Source: Brachycybe producta (Eukaryota > Arthropoda > Diplopoda > Playtdesmida > Andrognathidae). Taken from it: 64,000 nt of DNA. The notes beneath the pieces are model-generated. The model was not told where the DNA came from. It searched no databases and saw only the letters and a list, made by a program, of their open reading frames with translations. This document shows, in pieces, positions 62,130-64,000 of the stretch. The position numbers and the translations under genes were made by a program. The DNA is taken from NCBI GenBank assembly GCA_036925085.1, contig JAUPFP010000037.1, forward strand, positions 1,694,001-1,758,000, given 5' to 3'. Numbering within the stretch: position 1 is the stretch's first letter; each line of letters opens with the position of its first letter.

Positions 62130-62500
62130 TGATTAAAATGTTTTTTTTTACGAACAACTGATTTTTCGATTTCTGGTTATTCTGCGTTTTAAGAAGAGCA
62201 ACATTAAAGAGAAATTGAAAGTGTTTTTCGAAATTAGAACGGTACCTGAATCGCTTAATAGTATTTTCATGGTATCTTAGAAAATAAACTTTTTATAGAC
62301 AAAAATAAAAATAAAATATCGTCTTGCTTATAGTTCGGTCATATTCAAATTGCTATAAAAAAGTTTATTTTAGTTTATTTTTTAGTGATTAAGCTACCCT
62401 TCTAGTTTCTAAAACACTTTCAAGTTTCTTGTAATTTAGCTTCCGAAAGATAGAATAACCAGATTTCGAAGGGCGCTTACACGTTAAAATCAGTTTAAAC
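62130..62500. repeat. Family C foldback, locus 15, between CENPL and the MARVEL-like gene
   Basis: One unit from GAACAACTGATTTTTCG to CTTCTAGTTTCTAAAACAC and GAAGGGCGCTTACACG. This is the only clear family C unit in the compact gene cluster, in a tail-to-tail intergenic space. Confidence 0.7.
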
Positions 62501-62782
62501 AGCAAAATGATTGTCAAAAGCATTTTTTACAGTTTACAAAGCGTTAAATTTCGATACAAATATAACAAATAGGTGAGAATTCCGGTTTAACTCAATCGAA
62601 CACTTGTGTTTCACTTGTCAAAGAAGTTCACTGCCGCAGCTTTGACTTATGTTTATATCGACAAATAACATGAACAAAATTGACTATGATATACTGTATA
62701 TGACAATTTGGCACACGATTAGATTCTCTCTCGTTTTTTTGTTTGTTTATAAATTAGTCTTTAAAGGAGGAAAACCCAGAAG

Positions 62783-63983
62783 TCATTTTAACATGAGAAC
62801 ACCATCGGAATGTTGTTTCCAAGGAAGAGTCAAGTGATGATCGTAACAACAACAACCCATGAAAGTGAGCATTATACAAAGTAGAGCTCCGAAAAAACCA
62901 GAAACCTAATGTAATAGATAAAAAACACAAAAAAAAACCTGTTAATCATAAGGAGAAAGTCTCGTAAGTACGTTTATTTTAAAGAGACCCCCGAAATGAT
63001 GAGCATTTCGATCGTGTTGTCAAGCCTTGGCATTACGGCTTCATGCGTGAACAAAGAGTGAATCAAGAGCGAAGAAGAAGCATTGAGCAGCAAACAAAGT
63101 GCAAAATGCACGATCGCGTTCTAAAAGAAAAAAAAATATATAATATAGCCATTGCAAGATATAGAAACCAATGAGAACAATACAATAGAAGTCTTGTTAT
63201 TCTACATTTTATTTTTTTCGAATTGTTTTCAAAAAAAATCCATAGGTTATCAAGTGTACTATTTACATTTTTACTCAAAAATATACTTGAGTTTTGCTTA
63301 CAAAATGTGCCCAATGGATGGGAAAAAGGAGTAAAAGTGTTAAAATCTCGCAGAGAAACACGACTAGAACAGTCAGAAGAACGAACGTAAGAGAAAAGAT
63401 GTGGAATCGAGACTGAGTCGAAACTACGAGAGTGGAATAATCGGTTGCACAAATGCAGACGAGACTAACGATGCAAGAAACCTAAAAAAAAACAAAGACA
63501 AAGATTATAAACGAGAGATCAAAAGCCAAAGAAGTCTTTTAAATCAATTTTCTATCTTACAATAATGACTATTTTTGCAACACCTACTGGTGTCATCAGT
63601 TTGGAAAAGTCGTAAATGATGATGATAGAATGTTTAGCGATAGAGTCACAGTTCGAAGAAGACGGTTCCTGGTCTAGAACAATCATTCTTCTGCCCTCTT
63701 CCTCCAACTCAACCTCTTCTTCTTCGTCTACTCCTCCTCCTCCTCTTCCTCTGCGATCGTTTCCTTCAATCAACGATCGCCGCATATGTCGACGACCTAA
63801 GATTCTACTGCTGTGGTTCTCATTCTGTTGTTGTTGTTTTTGTCCTTCATCGATTAGTTCCTCTATTTCGTTAGTCTCACTGTTAATGTTCAGTGTTAGT
63901 TCGTTGTTGCTTCCTCTTGACTTAGATCGAATACCACACTTTTTGTCTCCTATATTGTTTGTTACGGCCGAGTCAGTGTCTCC
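62783..63983 (-). CDS. Four-helix membrane protein, MARVEL-like, 5' end outside window
   Basis: Four minus-strand exons keep one frame: 63983-63562, 63481-63302, 63120-62989 and 62905-62783 (stop). The visible N-terminal part is hydrophilic, with Gln/Asn-rich and acidic stretches (VDEEEEVELEEEGRR). Four hydrophobic segments follow, at about KIVIIVVSCIVSLVCICA, FSLTFVLLTVLVVFLCEI, IVHFALCLLLNASSSLLI and GVSGFFGALLCIMLTFMG, and then a short tail. Four helices starting after TPVGVAK fit the MARVEL/tetraspan layout, but I do not recognise the exact family. The exon 3 donor gtctct is weak; without it exon 3 would run to a stop and lose helix 4. The gene enters the window through an acceptor at 63984-63985, so its start lies beyond 64000. 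Confidence 0.7.
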
Positions 63984-64000
63984 CTAAACATATAAAATAT

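Overview
This is animal nuclear DNA: AT-rich, intron-bearing, with GT-AG introns and homopolymer and dinucleotide runs throughout. The proteins I can reconstruct (a DRAK-type death-associated kinase, FCP1, CENP-L, mitochondrial uS17) point to an invertebrate metazoan; I cannot name the species. There is no bacterial-type gene organisation, CRISPR array or recognisable tRNA or rRNA.

Layout. (1) 1-26113: about 26 kb with no coding exon I can support; it is full of short inverted-repeat (foldback/MITE-like) elements and one dead LINE 3' end. (2) 26114-50206, plus strand: six exons of a DRAK/STK17-type serine/threonine kinase spread over 24 kb, with introns of 2.5, 15.9, 0.1, 4.3 and 0.4 kb crowded with the same repeats; the exon with the protein N-terminus was not found. 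(3) 50207-53277: kinase 3' flank and tail-to-tail intergenic DNA. (4) 53304-63983: a compact cluster of five genes with introns of about 50-130 bp: a DUF1295 / steroid 5-alpha-reductase-like membrane protein (minus), mitochondrial uS17 (plus), FCP1/CTDP1 (minus), CENP-L (plus), and the 3' part of a four-helix, MARVEL-like membrane protein (minus). The genes alternate in strand, so there are two head-to-head intergenic spaces (DUF1295/uS17m and FCP1/CENPL) and tail-to-tail ends only 104 bp apart (uS17m/FCP1).

Repeats. At least five inverted-repeat families occur. Family A is a palindrome of about 205 bp, nine copies, flanked by 9-bp target duplications. Family B is about 300 bp, seven copies. 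Family C is a foldback, often in tandem, found at more than fifteen loci. A P-like or hAT-like set has GGCC..GTTT.CAC termini, and there are TTAA-flanked elements and clear hAT MITEs. Nearly all CRE-type octamers TGACGTCA in the window lie inside these elements. There is also a 1-kb purine-only GA array next to a splice donor in the kinase gene. Families A and B are absent from the compact gene cluster.

The reading frames agree across every junction given, so the five gene models are well supported. Family names of the repeats are inference from termini and target duplications read by eye.
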